NCBI GenBank assembly: GCA_030765055.1
Contig: CM060947.1
Location: 217,283,271 to 217,347,270 of the forward strand
Reading direction: 5' to 3'
DNA from: Mantis religiosa
Taxonomy: Eukaryota > Arthropoda > Insecta > Mantodea > Mantidae
Length of the DNA: 64,000 bases
The stretch's first letter is position 1; each line of letters begins with the position of its first letter. Under the pieces are notes generated by a model, which saw only the letters and a list, made by a program, of their open reading frames with translations, searched no databases and was not told the origin of the DNA. A program made the translations under genes and the position numbers. Positions 24,020-35,913 of this stretch are shown in pieces.

Positions 24020-24469
24020 TCCACATGAATACAGCCAAAAAGATTCCAGCAAGTTGGTGCCATCGTATACAGCTAGAATTTTCATGGTAACTTTGGGCCT
24101 GTTCTTTGGGAATGTAGACATCTCGAAAACTGTAGGTTGATGGCCTACAAATTCCAAATTACGTTCTTTGGGGGCAATGAGGAGCAATGATATTTCAAAT
24201 CGTCCACACAACCTTGAAGTCCATTACGAGTATAATAAATAAAGAACTAACTTCTTTTTCAAAATTACAGTCTCGATTCTGTGGCTCATAACTGCCCTTA
24301 ATTTTGTGCCAAATTCAACCGAAAGGTTGAAAAGTTGGAAAATGGTTGACAAGTTGTCTTTAAACTATGTATATATTTCCATTCTTGTAGTGGTTGATAG
24401 TTGTTTGGTGCGTAAGGCGCTTCTAAGTGCTCCTTCGATACAGCTGTTCAGCATCATAATTCAGAAAAA
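23717..24469. other. Intergenic DNA with poly-T tract
   Basis: A 37-base T-run spans 23980-24016. A minus-strand ORF across it (23750-24211) is interrupted by poly-lysine from the run and is not supported as a gene. Confidence 0.4.
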
Positions 24470-24862
24470 GATTCACTACTCGCATATATTAAACCGAGTC
24501 TTTGATAACATTGGCACAAGCAACATGATATTTTTATTTTTAGCGTTATGCACTTCAAAATACTTTTAGCAAGGTCATGCGTTTTAAATGATAAAGTTAA
24601 TGTTAGCACATGCATTTCTGAAATGTAAATTGTGGCCCATGTCAACACCATTAAGTTCTTGCAGATCAATCAACTTTGGTCTCAAAATCATTGAACAACT
24701 GATTTTTTTCAAGACTTCATAAGCAGTGCTAAATATATTTGCTGTCACCTCCTGATCATTCTCAAATGCCTTAGTGCAAGCCCTTTCTAGAGTCTTCTCT
24801 TTAGCACAAAATAGAACTTGAGCCGCAGTTTGATGAGTGGAACTTTCTTTATATTTAAATAT
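24470..24862 (-). pseudogene. hAT-type transposase remnant (KIAA1586-like)
   Basis: No ATG is needed to see this: the minus strand is open from 24862 to the stop at 24584 (92 residues). It reads TAAQVLFCAKEKTLERACTK, then TANIFSTAYEVLKK, then LIDLQELNGVDMGHNLHF, then NACANINFI. This matches the pattern of hAT-derived KIAA1586/ZBED-like proteins (F.TAYYVAK, LI.LQ..NGV..G). A frameshift at the stop continues as HDLAKSILK to about 24470. Only a central fragment survives, without a zinc finger or dimerisation domain. Confidence 0.6.
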
Positions 24863-25103
24863 TCAATAACTACAATGAGTCGCGACAAACTGATGCTAGG
24901 GCTAACTCAAGTGAGCGTATTGTCAAGTCTGCGTTCACGTGGCCTACCGGGAGATTATGTCGCCACTTCTGTCTACTTTTGAGGCAACTTAGCCGCCATC
25001 AGGAAGAAGCGGGCGCAGAGAAATTTCGTTGCTTATGCTAGTGGAGCGGGAGTGGGAAACCTTCAAGTTCAATCACGAGCTGACGTCATCAGGCTGGAGC
25101 GGA
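24863..25103. other. Moderately GC-rich spacer
   Basis: No gene seen. It may be an outer part of the repeat to its right. Confidence 0.3.
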
Positions 25104-25378
25104 TAGTTGCGCTGCTCGAACCGTTACCATGGATTTATCTTTGGTAATAGATACCTCTCAGATAACGCACTCATTACTCCACGTGAAGTGAACATATATC
25201 TGTCATTTGTGATCCCTGCGAATTCCATTGGCTGAAGTGATGCGTTCATTGGAGCTTAGCACAGGCGGGAAGTGGCGGCTGTTCCCCTCTCACTCTTACA
25301 AGAATGATCAGTACGTTATCTGAGAGGTATCTATTACCAAAGATAAATCCATGGTAACGGTTCGAGCGGTATGACAAT
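25104..25378. mobile_element. Foldback MITE with terminal repeats of about 60 bp (copy 1)
   Basis: The left arm (25112-25175) contains ACCATGGATTTATCTTTGGT and the right arm (25308-25368) its complement. The arms include GATACCTCTCAGATAACG and match almost perfectly. A second copy at 29587-30090 shows ends TAGTCGTGCTGCTCGAAC with TA outside, consistent with a Tc1/mariner-type MITE. No coding capacity. Confidence 0.8.
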
Positions 25379-25383
25379 AACTG

Positions 25384-25880
25384 TGTTACTACTACGCAGA
25401 CCTTTCTAGACCGTGCATCAAGAAGGATCCAATTCCAGAAAGATCTACCATGCCCGGCGGGTATATAAAAGCCGATTCAAGTCCGAGAGAGTCAGTGTGT
25501 GTTACTAGTGAGCTGGCAAGAGTCAGAGTCGATACGGTGAGTTCCAAGTTCGTGATAAGGAGCCTGGAGGCCAAGAAACGGGCAAGAAACAGTTTACGGG
25601 ACAGTAAATGTGGCTCCGGGTGAGTGATCGCCGAGCTGTAGAACCGGCGGCGAAGCAGTGTACGTGCGAATATCGGAGTTGTGTTTAGAATTGGTGAGCA
25701 GCTCTGTGAGAGGTGAACCAGTGTGTAGGCCAGAAAGACCATAGCAGCACAAAAACTTAAAGGAACACTGTAGAAACGATCCGAAGTGTTGCATTTGTAT
25801 AACAGAAAGGCTGTTTGTGCATCAGTACCGAGCTAACGATTTTGGTGGTAATAAAGCAGTTTGAAGCAAACCTTTTTTGG
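25384..25880 (+). promoter_or_regulatory. TATA/initiator promoter with downstream poly(A) signal: candidate solo LTR
   Basis: TATATAAAA at 25462-25470 is followed 30 bp later by an arthropod initiator TCAGTG (25492) and a DPE-like AGTCAG at about +28 (25521). AATAAA lies at 25850-25855. TATA, start and poly(A) signal within 400 bp is the layout of an LTR. The GC-rich transcribed part has no convincing ORF on the + strand. The TG...CA ends and target duplication could not be fixed, so a host promoter with a non-coding first exon is possible. Confidence 0.4.
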
Positions 25881-26545
25881 GGGGGAGGGATCCTTTGTCA
25901 TGATATGAATATATGCAGGAACTAACGAATTTACTTCCTACCTTGTATTCGTACTTTGTAAAGCAAAGAGAATTAACCCTTTTGATACTATCGAGCATAC
26001 TAAGGACCACATCTAGTCTGCAGATTACTACTTAAAACATCTTGTGACGCAAATATTGAGCAGAATAGCGGGGAACTGACAGAAGTAAACAAGTCATTAT
26101 GCCGCATTAAAGGCAACTTGAGTGAACAAACAGACAGTTGTTAAGCCAACAAAACATCTGGATGCCTCTTTGAATTAATATATTGCTTCAAGAGACAAGT
26201 GAAGACAAACAAGCGCTGTTGGGCCAATTCCATGGAAACTACATTAGGGTTGCAGAGGTTCTATTTAGTTGTTAGAATAAAATTGCAGCTTTATGTTGAA
26301 GTTTAATGAGAAAGCGTCTGAAATTCTGGATTAATAATGAAATAATAGTCTTGCGTTACACCCGGAGATATCTGCGCTACACTAACTGCTAGAATTTATT
26401 GTGGATTGTTCAAATAAGAGGCTCTACATGTAAACTACCCAAAATGTCGTAAGACTTATTATAAGAAAACTGTGTCCAAACAATTTCTTCAAACTGTTAG
26501 AGTTGTAACTAAATGTTATAATGTTGCAAAACCATACAGCACTAA
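25881..26545. other. Intergenic DNA, nothing recognised
   Basis: AT-rich sequence starting with a G-run near 25879. No gene seen. Confidence 0.35.
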
Positions 26546-26845
26546 TGCCCGATTTCACCGACAGATGTTAAAATCGATGTTAACAAATGTAACGTACCAA
26601 TTGTCACAGCGCCAACACTAATGTTAAATTTCTTGCATTTCACCAACCTGTTTTCTGAAAATGTTAACAAACCTGTGTTAACCCCAAGAAACTTGCAAAT
26701 ATCTCAGCTAGAGAAGGCTATGGATGCGTCGTATTATTTTCTGAACGTACTGCGATGCGCTTTTGTTTTCATTTTCGTCTGCACAAGCTGAAAAATTTCG
26801 GATGAACAAAATCATAAATAAAACCGCGAGACAAATTTCTCATTG

Positions 26846-27050
26846 ATGGAGAAAGAATTGTTAATTGAATTGGTGACGAAGTGTAAGGATATCATGGAAA
26901 ATAGGAGGACGAATGCGGTGAACGTAAAAGAGAAAGATGTCACGGGGAAAATATTGTAAACGAGTTTAATTCAAATGCATGTGTCACTACTACAAGCACC
27001 AAACAACTTGTCAGTATCACGTAAATTTAAAACAAGGTGCGAAGGACAAG
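26846..27050 (+). pseudogene. Harbinger Myb/SANT-like DNA-binding gene, frameshifted
   Basis: The frame MEKELLIELVTKCKDIMENR, then RTNAVNVKEKDV and TGKI is that of the Myb/SANT-like (zeste-like) partner protein encoded by Harbinger elements. A one-base shift near 26955 continues as IVNEFNS and TSTKQLVSI, matching the next conserved block (W..I...FN, then QL). Stops follow. In intact elements this protein helps the transposase bind DNA and enter the nucleus. Here it is dead. Confidence 0.65.
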
Positions 27051-27357
27051 TGACTTAAACGTTTCAAGACGGGAGGTGGACAGTGTATTATCTACATAAT
27101 TCAATGAATTATAAAATCGCAAAGTTATTTATACTTGAAGCAAAGGCGAGATCGACATATTCCTTTCAATGCATGTTCTAACTCATTATTACGTAAATTT
27201 AAAACGAGGTGCGAAGAAGGATAACTGACTTGAACGTTTCAAGACGGCAGGTGGACAGTGTATTGTCCACATAATTCAGTGAATTATAAAATCGCAACGT
27301 TATTAATGCTTGAAGCAAAGGCGAGATCGGCATATTCCTTTCGATGCATGTCCTAAC
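27012..27357. repeat. Tandem duplication, unit about 175 bp, inside the Harbinger element
   Basis: Two diverged copies (about 27012-27183 and 27190-27357) share ACGTAAATTTAAAAC, GGTGGACAGTGTATT and GAAGCAAAGGCGAGATCG. The duplication includes the end of the Myb-like gene. Confidence 0.8.
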
Positions 27358-27714
27358 CTCTCTTGTATTTCCGCAGTAACCTTCATAGCAACATGTTTCG
27401 ACAGTCTAGACCTCTGTAAAAAATTTTCTTCGGATAGCTCCTCAAAATCATTTCTCCTCATAGGCCCTACTCTATTACGAATGCCATTTACACGGTCTTA
27501 AATATAGCAAATCTACATCAACAGCTGAGTTCATGCTCGCCATCTTGACTGTTTACAATTGTTAAGGACTTAACATCAGAAATTTGGCTTGTTAGTTTAA
27601 CAAGAGATTTAACACGATTGTTACTCCAACACTTGTTGGTGAAATGCAATGTTTGTTTTAACTATTGCTAAACTGGTGTTAAATCTTAACATCTGTTGGA
27701 GAAATCGGGCATAA

Positions 27715-28304
27715 AACTTTCAATACAATTTTATGTCCAAATAAACAACAATAATTTGCATTTTCTATGCTTTTAAACTGAACACATCTATGTGCTCGTG
27801 AATTACCTCATAACGTTACGGCAGCCATGATTTTTGACATCAAGATTCAAGCATATAAAAGCAGATTCAAGAGTTTTTTTTTCACCTCCAGAGCGAATAT
27901 AGAAATCCATAAAACTGCACCTTTGTATAGAATTTTCGTTATATCCATATGTTGATATCTTCAACATATCTCGAACTTAATTAAAAATACCATAATTAAC
28001 TACTTTTTTGTAGAACAGTATAATTGCAAAATAGTAATAATATTGTAATTAGAAACAACAGTACAATTACCAATGCCAGCTTCATATTTCTAGTTCATCT
28101 TTATATAACTGTTTCTATTTCTTATTTTTCCAGTTTTAGAGTATTTTGTCTTTATTTAGGGGAGAGGATGGAACTCTACATCCGACAGTATCAGTTTCTA
28201 GTTTTCCGTACGATGTGTCAGCAAATTTAGCTCAGGTAGTGTTATACCTTCCAGAGTCAAGCCGGGAAGGGAGCATTGTGTTACTGAGCAAACAATTCAT
28301 CACG
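27715..28304. other. Intergenic DNA, nothing recognised
   Basis: AT-rich. The 68-codon ORF at 28024 looks random. Confidence 0.35.
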
Positions 28305-28488
28305 TAAAAGAGAAGTTTCTCAGTCGGTAGAGTACCTGCCTGCCGTGCTAGGGGTCCCGGGTTCGATTCCCGGCGTTGGGGGTGGGGATTTTTCTCCGAC
28401 CATGATAATTCCCCATCTTCTCCAGAGTCTGGAAGTATGAATGTGTGCGTGATGGAATGATAAAAAAAAAAAAAAAAAAAAAAAAAAA
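28305..28488 (+). mobile_element. tRNA-derived SINE, family S3
   Basis: The tRNA-like head has box A (CTCAGTCGGTAGAGTACC, about 28319) and box B (GGGTTCGATTCCC, about 28360). A GTGGGGATTTTTCTCC body and a 28-base A-tail (28461-28488) follow. A diverged relative is at 56455. The clean poly(A) suggests a fairly young insertion. Confidence 0.75.
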
Positions 28489-29586
28489 ACACCCAAAGAT
28501 AACGAGTTAACACCTTCAGTATGTTCCTAAGGAGAACGGCCGCCGATATGACCTTAGAAGTTAAAGGCCCCCCCCCCCCCAAAAAAAAAGTTTCTTATTT
28601 CTGACCTGTTTCTTGCTGCAGGAAGATAATTTTGTGAACCTGATACTACAATACTGACCAGTCAAATATACTTTTAAGCACTGCAAATTATTTACTGTAT
28701 ATTAATCTAAAAATATGGATAAAGCATTGCTTTTGTTTAAATGTGTTAACTTCTGCCACTGCAGAAAAAAAAAAAAAAAAACGAGGAATTTCTGAAATTA
28801 GCAGCAAATTGTGCAGAACGGAGCTTTCAGGTCAGCATTTCCTTGTTGTGGCATGTACTCCTTGAACCGCAACATTTTTAGCGATTACACGCACAAAGAA
28901 TAAGAAAAGCACTGAGCTATGAATATGAAAAAAACGAAAATTTCATGAAGACTGGATCCATTACCGCATATGTGCGGTTTGCGTCCATGAAAACTGCGCC
29001 AAGTTTTGAAGGGGGATCCCCGTTATTGTAAATGTGACATTTGTCTTGAAAAGTAATACAAATATACATTAAATAATGAAGTGGTCTAATAATATTCAGA
29101 CAGTCCGATACAGGGTTCCTTGTTTTCAAATTGGGGAAACTGAGATTTATAAATATTTAAGATTCTCTCCAGTCAGTACTTACTGTGGCTAACATTTTTG
29201 GTAAAATTAAAGGTATACAAAACATGTGTTTAAAAATAATTTTAATAGACTGTGCCCATTTCCAAAGTCATTATGGAACAAAAAGCTTAAGTGTCCGATA
29301 CTGGGTACCCTTCCCCTATATTTTCCTTTTTTTTTTTGTTTTTGGCGTCTTGCTATGCTACTACTGTATGTATACACACATTTATGATGTAATTGGGCTT
29401 TGGCTTGTTAATGTGAGGCATTGATTTTTTAAAATTCTTTTCCAAGACAGCTTACATAGCTCCTCGTTTAGAATTGCTAACTTTTATGTTTCTTTGTGTC
29501 TAAAACGCACTCAGTGTGTTTAGATTTTAACAATAGCCTATAAATTGTAAATTTGATAAAACATTTGATATCAGGGAATTTGAGTA
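28489..29586. other. Intergenic DNA, nothing recognised
   Basis: It contains a C-run plus A-run at about 28567-28589 and an A-run near 28767. No gene or named repeat seen. Confidence 0.35.
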
Positions 29587-30090
29587 TAGTCGTGCTACTC
29601 GAACGGTTACCATGGATTTATCTTTGGTAATAGATACCTCAAATAACGCACTGATTGCTCTACGTGGAGTTTCTTTTTTCTTTCTTTCTTTCCTTCTTTT
29701 TTCAATTTACGTCCTCCAACGTTAAGTCATATCGGACGGTGAATGAATTTGGTGAAAGGATGCTCAAATGAATGCAGGGTCCATGGAGCTTAGAGTTACA
29801 CGACATTCGTCTTTCAGGATAACGGAAAACCCCGGAAAAACCTTATCCAGGTAACTCACCCTGATCGAGATTCGAACTCGGGACCCCTTGAACGTGAGGC
29901 AGACATGCTACCATCTGCGCTACCGAGGCGGGTTCCACGTGGAGTGAACATGTATCTGTCATTTGTGATTCCTGCACATGGCCGGGAAGCGCAGAAGTTC
30001 CGCTCTCACTCTAAGAATAATCAGTGCGTTATCTGATAGGTTTCCATTAACAAAGATAAAGCGACGGTAATCGTTCCAGCAGCACGACTA
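29587..30090. mobile_element. Foldback MITE copy 2, split by a SINE
   Basis: The ends TAGTCGTGCTACTCGAACGG (29587) and the near-complement at 30090 have TA outside. The same GGTTACCATGGATTTATC arms occur as at 25104-25378. After removal of the 264-bp SINE at 29671-29934 the element is about 240 bp, close to copy 1. Confidence 0.8.
29671..29934 (-). mobile_element. tRNA-derived SINE, family S1, nested in a MITE
   Basis: On the minus strand it runs from the tRNA-like head (CTACCGAGGCGG side, 29934) to a pyrimidine-rich, A-tail-derived end at 29671. Box B reads GAGTTCGAATCTCG near 29870-29883. Direct duplications CTACGTGGAGT (29660-29670) and CCACGTGGAGT (29935-29945) mark the insertion site. 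Confidence 0.85.
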
Positions 30091-31313
30091 TACCAATTCA
30101 TGCCAAAAGATTGTATGCAACTACAACAGCAGCGCGGTGTTGAACACCAGATACATACAGTATGAGTCAGCACAATGGCATTTCAAGATAAACCGCGCAT
30201 AAGTATTATATAACACGCGATTCTTCCATCTACTTTGTCTAAATTGCGATAACAATGAATATCTAGAAATTGTAATTCCAAATTAGGCTATACTAGTTAC
30301 TAGCATTCCTGCACGATAACATGCAAGGGCGGAAACGATAATTAGCTGTTTATATCAGAAGGCGGTTTTTGTTTGTCATGAATGACTTGACTACATGCAA
30401 GAACGATGAATGTAGCATTCATTCCGAGAAAACATAAGTAGCGATAATTTCAGGAACACCTAATGCTACGAAAAAAAGCTATCGTATATTCAAGTGAGTT
30501 CTATATTTTCCCTTGAGTATGTTTTGGTATACCAGTTTCGGGTTAACAGCAAGACAACAAATAATTGGCAGGTAGTAACTGAAAATTCAGTGCATAAATG
30601 TCATGTAGCAAATAACAGGTACATCAAGAACCTTTTAAAAATAAAAACAACGAACAATGATCGGTATACATCTTTAAACACCGCCGACTTGGCTTAAAAG
30701 TTTTCTACATAAGACGTTTCCAGATACTTATAAAGTATTTTTTAATCGTGTAACATCAACGTGTATTTTCGCTCACATTTTTATCGAATTTTATGAAAAA
30801 TAAAACAGAGTAAATAATTCTGGAAGGAATGTGTTATCCTTGTGCAGATCTCGAGGCTTGGATTCAGTCTACTAACCGACGCATAAGCCACGTCACCCAA
30901 GGTCAAACTAAACAAGGAAGGAACAGCCATTTGCTTGTGACGCGGACGTGATGATTCATGACATGTGCTGAAATCCTTCCTGTCTGGCAAAAACAGCTTT
31001 CCGCAGTCCTGTCTGAAATGAAAGCCTCCCATATAAGCTTAGAAAAACAGTACAACATTAGGCGTTCCCAAGTTCGAATCTCCTTTACTACACTACCAAA
31101 AAAAGCTTGTCATAACTACTGTCAGCACAGAAAGTATTAGTACACCACTAAATATCTAAATAAAATATATATTCTGCGGAATATTGAAGGAAAATAGCAA
31201 CATTCCTTGGACCGACAGACGACAGCTTTAATAACATTTTTCTTCTATATGAAAACAAAAATAATTTATAAACCAAATGTTTAGGAACGTGATATAATAA
31301 CCGCAGTTGCGGA
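30091..31313. other. Intergenic DNA with a possible old SINE
   Basis: A tRNA-like stretch on the minus strand (about 30910-30840; GTGGCTTATGCGTCGGTTAG head, GACTGAATCCAAGCC as box B) suggests a decayed SINE. Nothing else recognised. Confidence 0.3.
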
Positions 31314-32142
31314 TTAAGCGCAGTATACTTTGGACCATAACATAGAGGTCCCTTTTCTCCACAATGGTAAACTCTTGCTCAGAATGCCCATATACCTCCT
31401 GTGATACATTAGTCCACCGATAATATGGAGATTGCCGACACCTGACATATCAAACAACCGCAAACAACGTAGGATCCTCCACCATGTTTCACTGTGGGAA
31501 TCAGATTTGTTGGCTCCAGTTTCGTATTTGTTTTCCTTCACATTTTCCGGCTGCAGCCCGAGCCAAACATTTTAAACAGATATCAAAGATCTCTTTATGG
31601 TACTTTCGAGCGAATTCTACTGTTTGCCAACGCAAAGAAAGTCTGTAAGACGAATGTGCCACCCTTACACAGTGGAACAAGGACAGTGAATGTGTGACAG
31701 AGAACGCATGCTACACAAGGAGTAGAACCGTTAAAGAAAACGCCCGTCCAATTCTCTCAGTGTACTAAAACCGAGGAGATTTATTCAGAAAAGTAGAAGG
31801 GGTCAAAATGTTTTCAAATGGGCTGTAACTAAACTGACCCAAGTGTCATAACATGACGAGGCAGGGTGTTGGAACCTTCTGCAACCCTCAGCGTCACATT
31901 CCCCGGGGACTTTCTTTGCTGTGGCAGACGGTATGCGTTTTTCCTGTTATGTGAGTTGACGTAAGTCTTCCTTGGTACCCTGCCGTTGTATTCTTAGTGC
32001 AAACAGATCTTACGGCCCTTGCTGAAACAGAAATATCTGCAGTGTATAGCTCAGAAACATGGGGAGCAGTCGTTCGCGGATTCTTTTTAATGCAGCCAAG
32101 AACACTGCTCTCATCTCTAGCTGTGGATTTGGAGCCGAACAC
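31314..32142 (-). pseudogene. Tc1-like transposase remnants
   Basis: The minus-strand frame 32142-31894 has a Tc1-type paired HTH look: RDESSVLGCIKKNPRTTAPH, then DISVSARAVRSV. A second frame at 31541-31314 includes LFDMSGVGNLHIIGGLMYHR, then YMGIL, like the Tc1 block CF..SGVG.L..I.G.M....Y..IL. The middle is rearranged and no frame is continuous. The segment 31600-31885 recurs at 62645-62940 on the opposite strand, so it belongs to a repeat family. Confidence 0.45.
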
Positions 32143-35100
32143 TTCTAGGTTTGTTTCAAGACCAATTTCCTAGCTCCTACCCTTTCAATGATGTTGTATG
32201 ATTTCCCTACTATCTGCGATGTCTCGGAGAGTTTTGAGATTATTGTAAAAATACTAACTATAATTTTTCTTTATTCAAGAGAAAATTATTTATTCCTTCT
32301 TCGACCCATTTTACTTCACTTCCGCAAATCAATACGCTTGATATCAGTCTGTGCATGCAGGTCACATGTGAGATATACCAATGCAGGCTATTCAACAACG
32401 TGTAGCATTGACGTAACCACTATTTTTAATGTAGTGACGTTTGGTGCACAAATACTTTTTGTGCCTGAGAAATTCACAAATTAGTTTTGGTTTTTACAAA
32501 CGACAGTTTGTATAACTTCTCTCTGTTTTCCTTTAGTAAAAACTATCTTATTAAAGTCACCTGTCAATCCAATAATTGTCGCAATAACCATAAAAATAAT
32601 TCAGAGTAAAACCGTGAACATCCCAGAAATACGGTTTATTTGTTTCCTGCTTTTGATATTGCAAATGTCTAACTTTGTAAACAAAAAGACAACTCTGAAA
32701 TTAATATGTTTTCCACTATAAAATTTTAAGGTTTTCTTCTTTTTTTCTTTTTGCAAATTTTGCTTGTTCCAAGCGATGCAGTTATCCTATTCAGGAGTTT
32801 GAATATCAGCCAGCTATCCTCTCATAATCGTGACTGAAGTGTTTCCTATGCTCAACCACTTAAAAACTTATTTTATGCTTACAATTACTCCTTAGGTGAA
32901 CTCATGAGAACTAAAACAAAGCTCACAACCTTTCGAAGTGTACTGCTTAATGGTAAAACCCAAAATGTTATTTTTCAAAGAGAGATGATAAAAATAATAT
33001 TTACTTTAATATGTATTCCATCTAAATAATAGAATATTAATTTGAAATACAATTTTAGTTCAAAACAAAAAATATAAATGTCTATTTTTCCCAGCTCCTT
33101 TCTTTTGGCAGTAAAAATAACTTAAAAATTCTCCACAACCCTCTTAATGTATTACAGTTTTACTTAGAACTATCGAATGTACACACACTTCACAAAAATA
33201 CGGTAATTCAAAAGAAGGAAAAGAAACGAAGAAAACACTTGAAATTTTGGAGTGGAAAAATGGTCAGTTGGTTGCTTATTGATTATAAAGGTAAACATTT
33301 ACAATATCACAAACGAAACTATAATAATCACATGGACGATATTACATACTAAGGACCGTTTCCCGAGATTTTCACCAAATGTCATCCCTTAAAGTACCAA
33401 ACAATTCAAATAGTTTACGGGCAGAAGGGGTAGGGTTGTCCAGATTTATACTTTCCCTGTTGTAATTCTTGGATATTTCTAAAGGTTTTGCAATTTTATA
33501 AAACTCAGCTAAAAGTATATAACGACTACTTAAAGAGGCTTCAGAAAGCATTCCTTTCAACTATCAGTCAATTTAAAAAAAAGGGAAAGTATAATTTTAA
33601 CATGCAAAAGAACGAAAAATAAATTGTAGTTTACGTATTATGGTAACTTAAGCCCCCCCCCCCCCCGGTGTTATGTTAGTTTTATAATTTTATTTTTAAA
33701 CTGTACCTTTCTTTCAACTTGTATATGTGGTGTTTACAAAATTATTTTATATACTTTTAGTAAGGTAGCTTTTATGTAATGCCTAAACAATTTAAACTCA
33801 CAGAGGTAAACAAATTATTGATCACGTATACACTGAGATATTAAGGAAGTTCAGTAAACACATTGATAATTCCTGACTTTTATATTTTTCTTTCTTCGAT
33901 TTTTTCGTGGAAATTTCAGCGCACATTTTATTCTTCCTAAAACTACTTTGAACATACGAGCGTTGGAAAGCCTTCTGAGAAAATATAATTAACTCGTGAC
34001 TGTATAATATTAAACATGGTGCGTAGAGGAGGTAATTACTTGATAATCTTTCTTTGCTTTGAGAGCTTAAAAACAATCTACTTATGATGAAACTTATACC
34101 GCATCCGTTTTAAGAAACATAGTTTTTGTATTACTGCGCGACCACGTGCACAAGCCTGACAGACAGTGACACTTTCGCCCATGTGTTACGCCATATTACA
34201 TTAAAACAAGTTGTATGCACAACAGCAGCTTACCAGTAAGTTTTGTTCGCGGAATTGCTTACAGGAACGTGTAATTCTTAGGACGTCAGGAGTATAATAA
34301 ATAGTTTATTTTTTTACTCCTAGAATGCACACATGAATTTAACGGGCATTACATTATGCAAGTATGTTAATTTGAATGTTCTTTTTTCTCAATAAACGTC
34401 CGTTACAGCAAGTTGCACCACTATTAGAAACAATTCACATATTTTTGTTCAGCACACAATAGTATACTGTACTTCATTTACTTGCATAAACATCTACTTA
34501 CAGATAAGACCACGTACTCGTAGCTGATAAATATTATTTTTAGTAAATATATATGAATTATTTATACAAAGATAATTGACGTGTTAAAATCAGAACAGGA
34601 AACATCTTATCCTACATTGTTAGAATTGAAGTGCAGAATTCACGTACGTAGTTTTCGAGAACCGCTAAAGAAATGGTCGCAATGTTTTTCGATAGTTCAC
34701 AATAAAGTGAGAATTGTCTACCCAATTACTGAGGATACATCGAAGCATAAGACAATGTATCAGTACATCGTTGCAACTAAGCTTTTAGTTAGGGACAAAC
34801 ACACACAAAGATAATTTGTTTCTAAAAATGCTACTGGGTCTCAGAATCCACATTCCTGATGAAATTTTTTGTATCTCTGTCTAAAATACGCCCTCCGACT
34901 TTAGCAATTCAAGAAGAAAATCATAATGCTGAATAATATATGTAGTCACAAAGTAAAGTATGACCGTTACGCACCCGATAAGTTTTTACATTACTGGGGC
35001 ATTTCTAGGAGCAGTTGGATGCACACAAGAGAGGCAGACATAAATGCTTCCTTTGTTATCATGCTCGTTTGACCAGTGAAAAATGTCTAGACGACGAGAC

Positions 35101-35677
35101 TCGAATGCATGACCCTCCACATTGTGAGCAGGTTATAGTACAGGTGGGGTGGGATCGTCCCTTTCTCTTGTTCATGGACAGAGGGGCGGTTTGGGTGGGT
35201 CAGGACTAGTTGGGATCCCTTCTCGTTTTGTTTGCTACCACTTTTACGACCCTCTCGGCGCCACATCCTGCCAGCCTTGTCTTTCCTTCCCAGCGTTGCC
35301 AAGTCGCACGATATAACGGGCATTCACACCAAGCCTTGCTAGCAGAGCAAGACGACTTTCTCCCTTCATTACCATTTCATAGCAGCTATTCCACAGATTA
35401 TTCCTGGAAGAAGGATTTTTTTTTCTCTCATTTCATGTTAATCTGAATAAATATCTGCATAAGACAGTACCAAATATTTTATAGAGATAGCGGGAATTCA
35501 ATCGAAAGGGCATTTGATGTTAAATAAAACATCTAGCAGCAAGTAGTTTACTATTAAAAACTACATTTTGTGAATTAAATATTAAAAATTTATACAATAC
35601 TGAACCTCTAATAACTCACTTTTTCTGTGTCTGTTTTTTAATTTTAAATGTTTTATGCCCTTTCATACGACATACAA
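32143..35677. other. Intergenic DNA, nothing firmly recognised
   Basis: AT-rich sequence with a C-run at 33652-33666. The stretch 35100-35340 is more GC-rich but shows no gene. ORFs such as 34581-34814 have no recognisable motif. Confidence 0.35.
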
Positions 35678-35913
35678 CGTGCCTTGGTAGCGTAGATTGT
35701 AGTCTTTCTGCCTCATGTTTAAGAGGTTCCGAGTTCTAATCTCGGTCAGAGTGAGTTACCTGGATAAGGCTTTTTCCGAGGGTTTCCCTTATCCTTAAAG
35801 ACGAATGTCAGCCAACTAAGCTCTACGGACCCTGGGCTCATTTGAGCACCATTTCACCCATATCATTCTACGTCCGATATGACTTAACGTTGGAAGACGT
35901 AAATAAAAAAAAG
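35678..35913 (+). mobile_element. tRNA-derived SINE, family S1
   Basis: The head contains TGGTAGCGTAGATTGTAG and a box B GAGTTCTAATCTC. The body ends TCCGATATGACTTAACGTTG followed by an AAATAAAAAAAA tail. It aligns along its length with the copy at 40300. Confidence 0.8.

Larger units (their letters stand above)
26546..27711. mobile_element. PIF/Harbinger-type element, 1166 bp
   Basis: The ends are TGCCCGATTTCACCGACAGA and the near-complement at 27711, flanked by TAA on both sides (26543-26545 and 27712-27714). A 3-bp TWA target site is the Harbinger signature. Subterminal sequence repeats the TTAACA/TGTTAA theme. Inside lie a decayed Myb/SANT-like gene (26846) and an internal tandem duplication (27012-27357). 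No transposase was found, so this copy is non-autonomous. Confidence 0.8.

Noticed and set aside
23750..24211. Minus-strand ORF of 153 codons
   Set aside because: It runs through a 37-base homopolymer giving poly-Lys, and the remaining parts match no family I know.
25392..25742. Minus-strand ORF of 116 codons
   Set aside because: Leu/Ser-rich with no motif, antisense to a GC-rich LTR-like transcribed region; explained by base composition.
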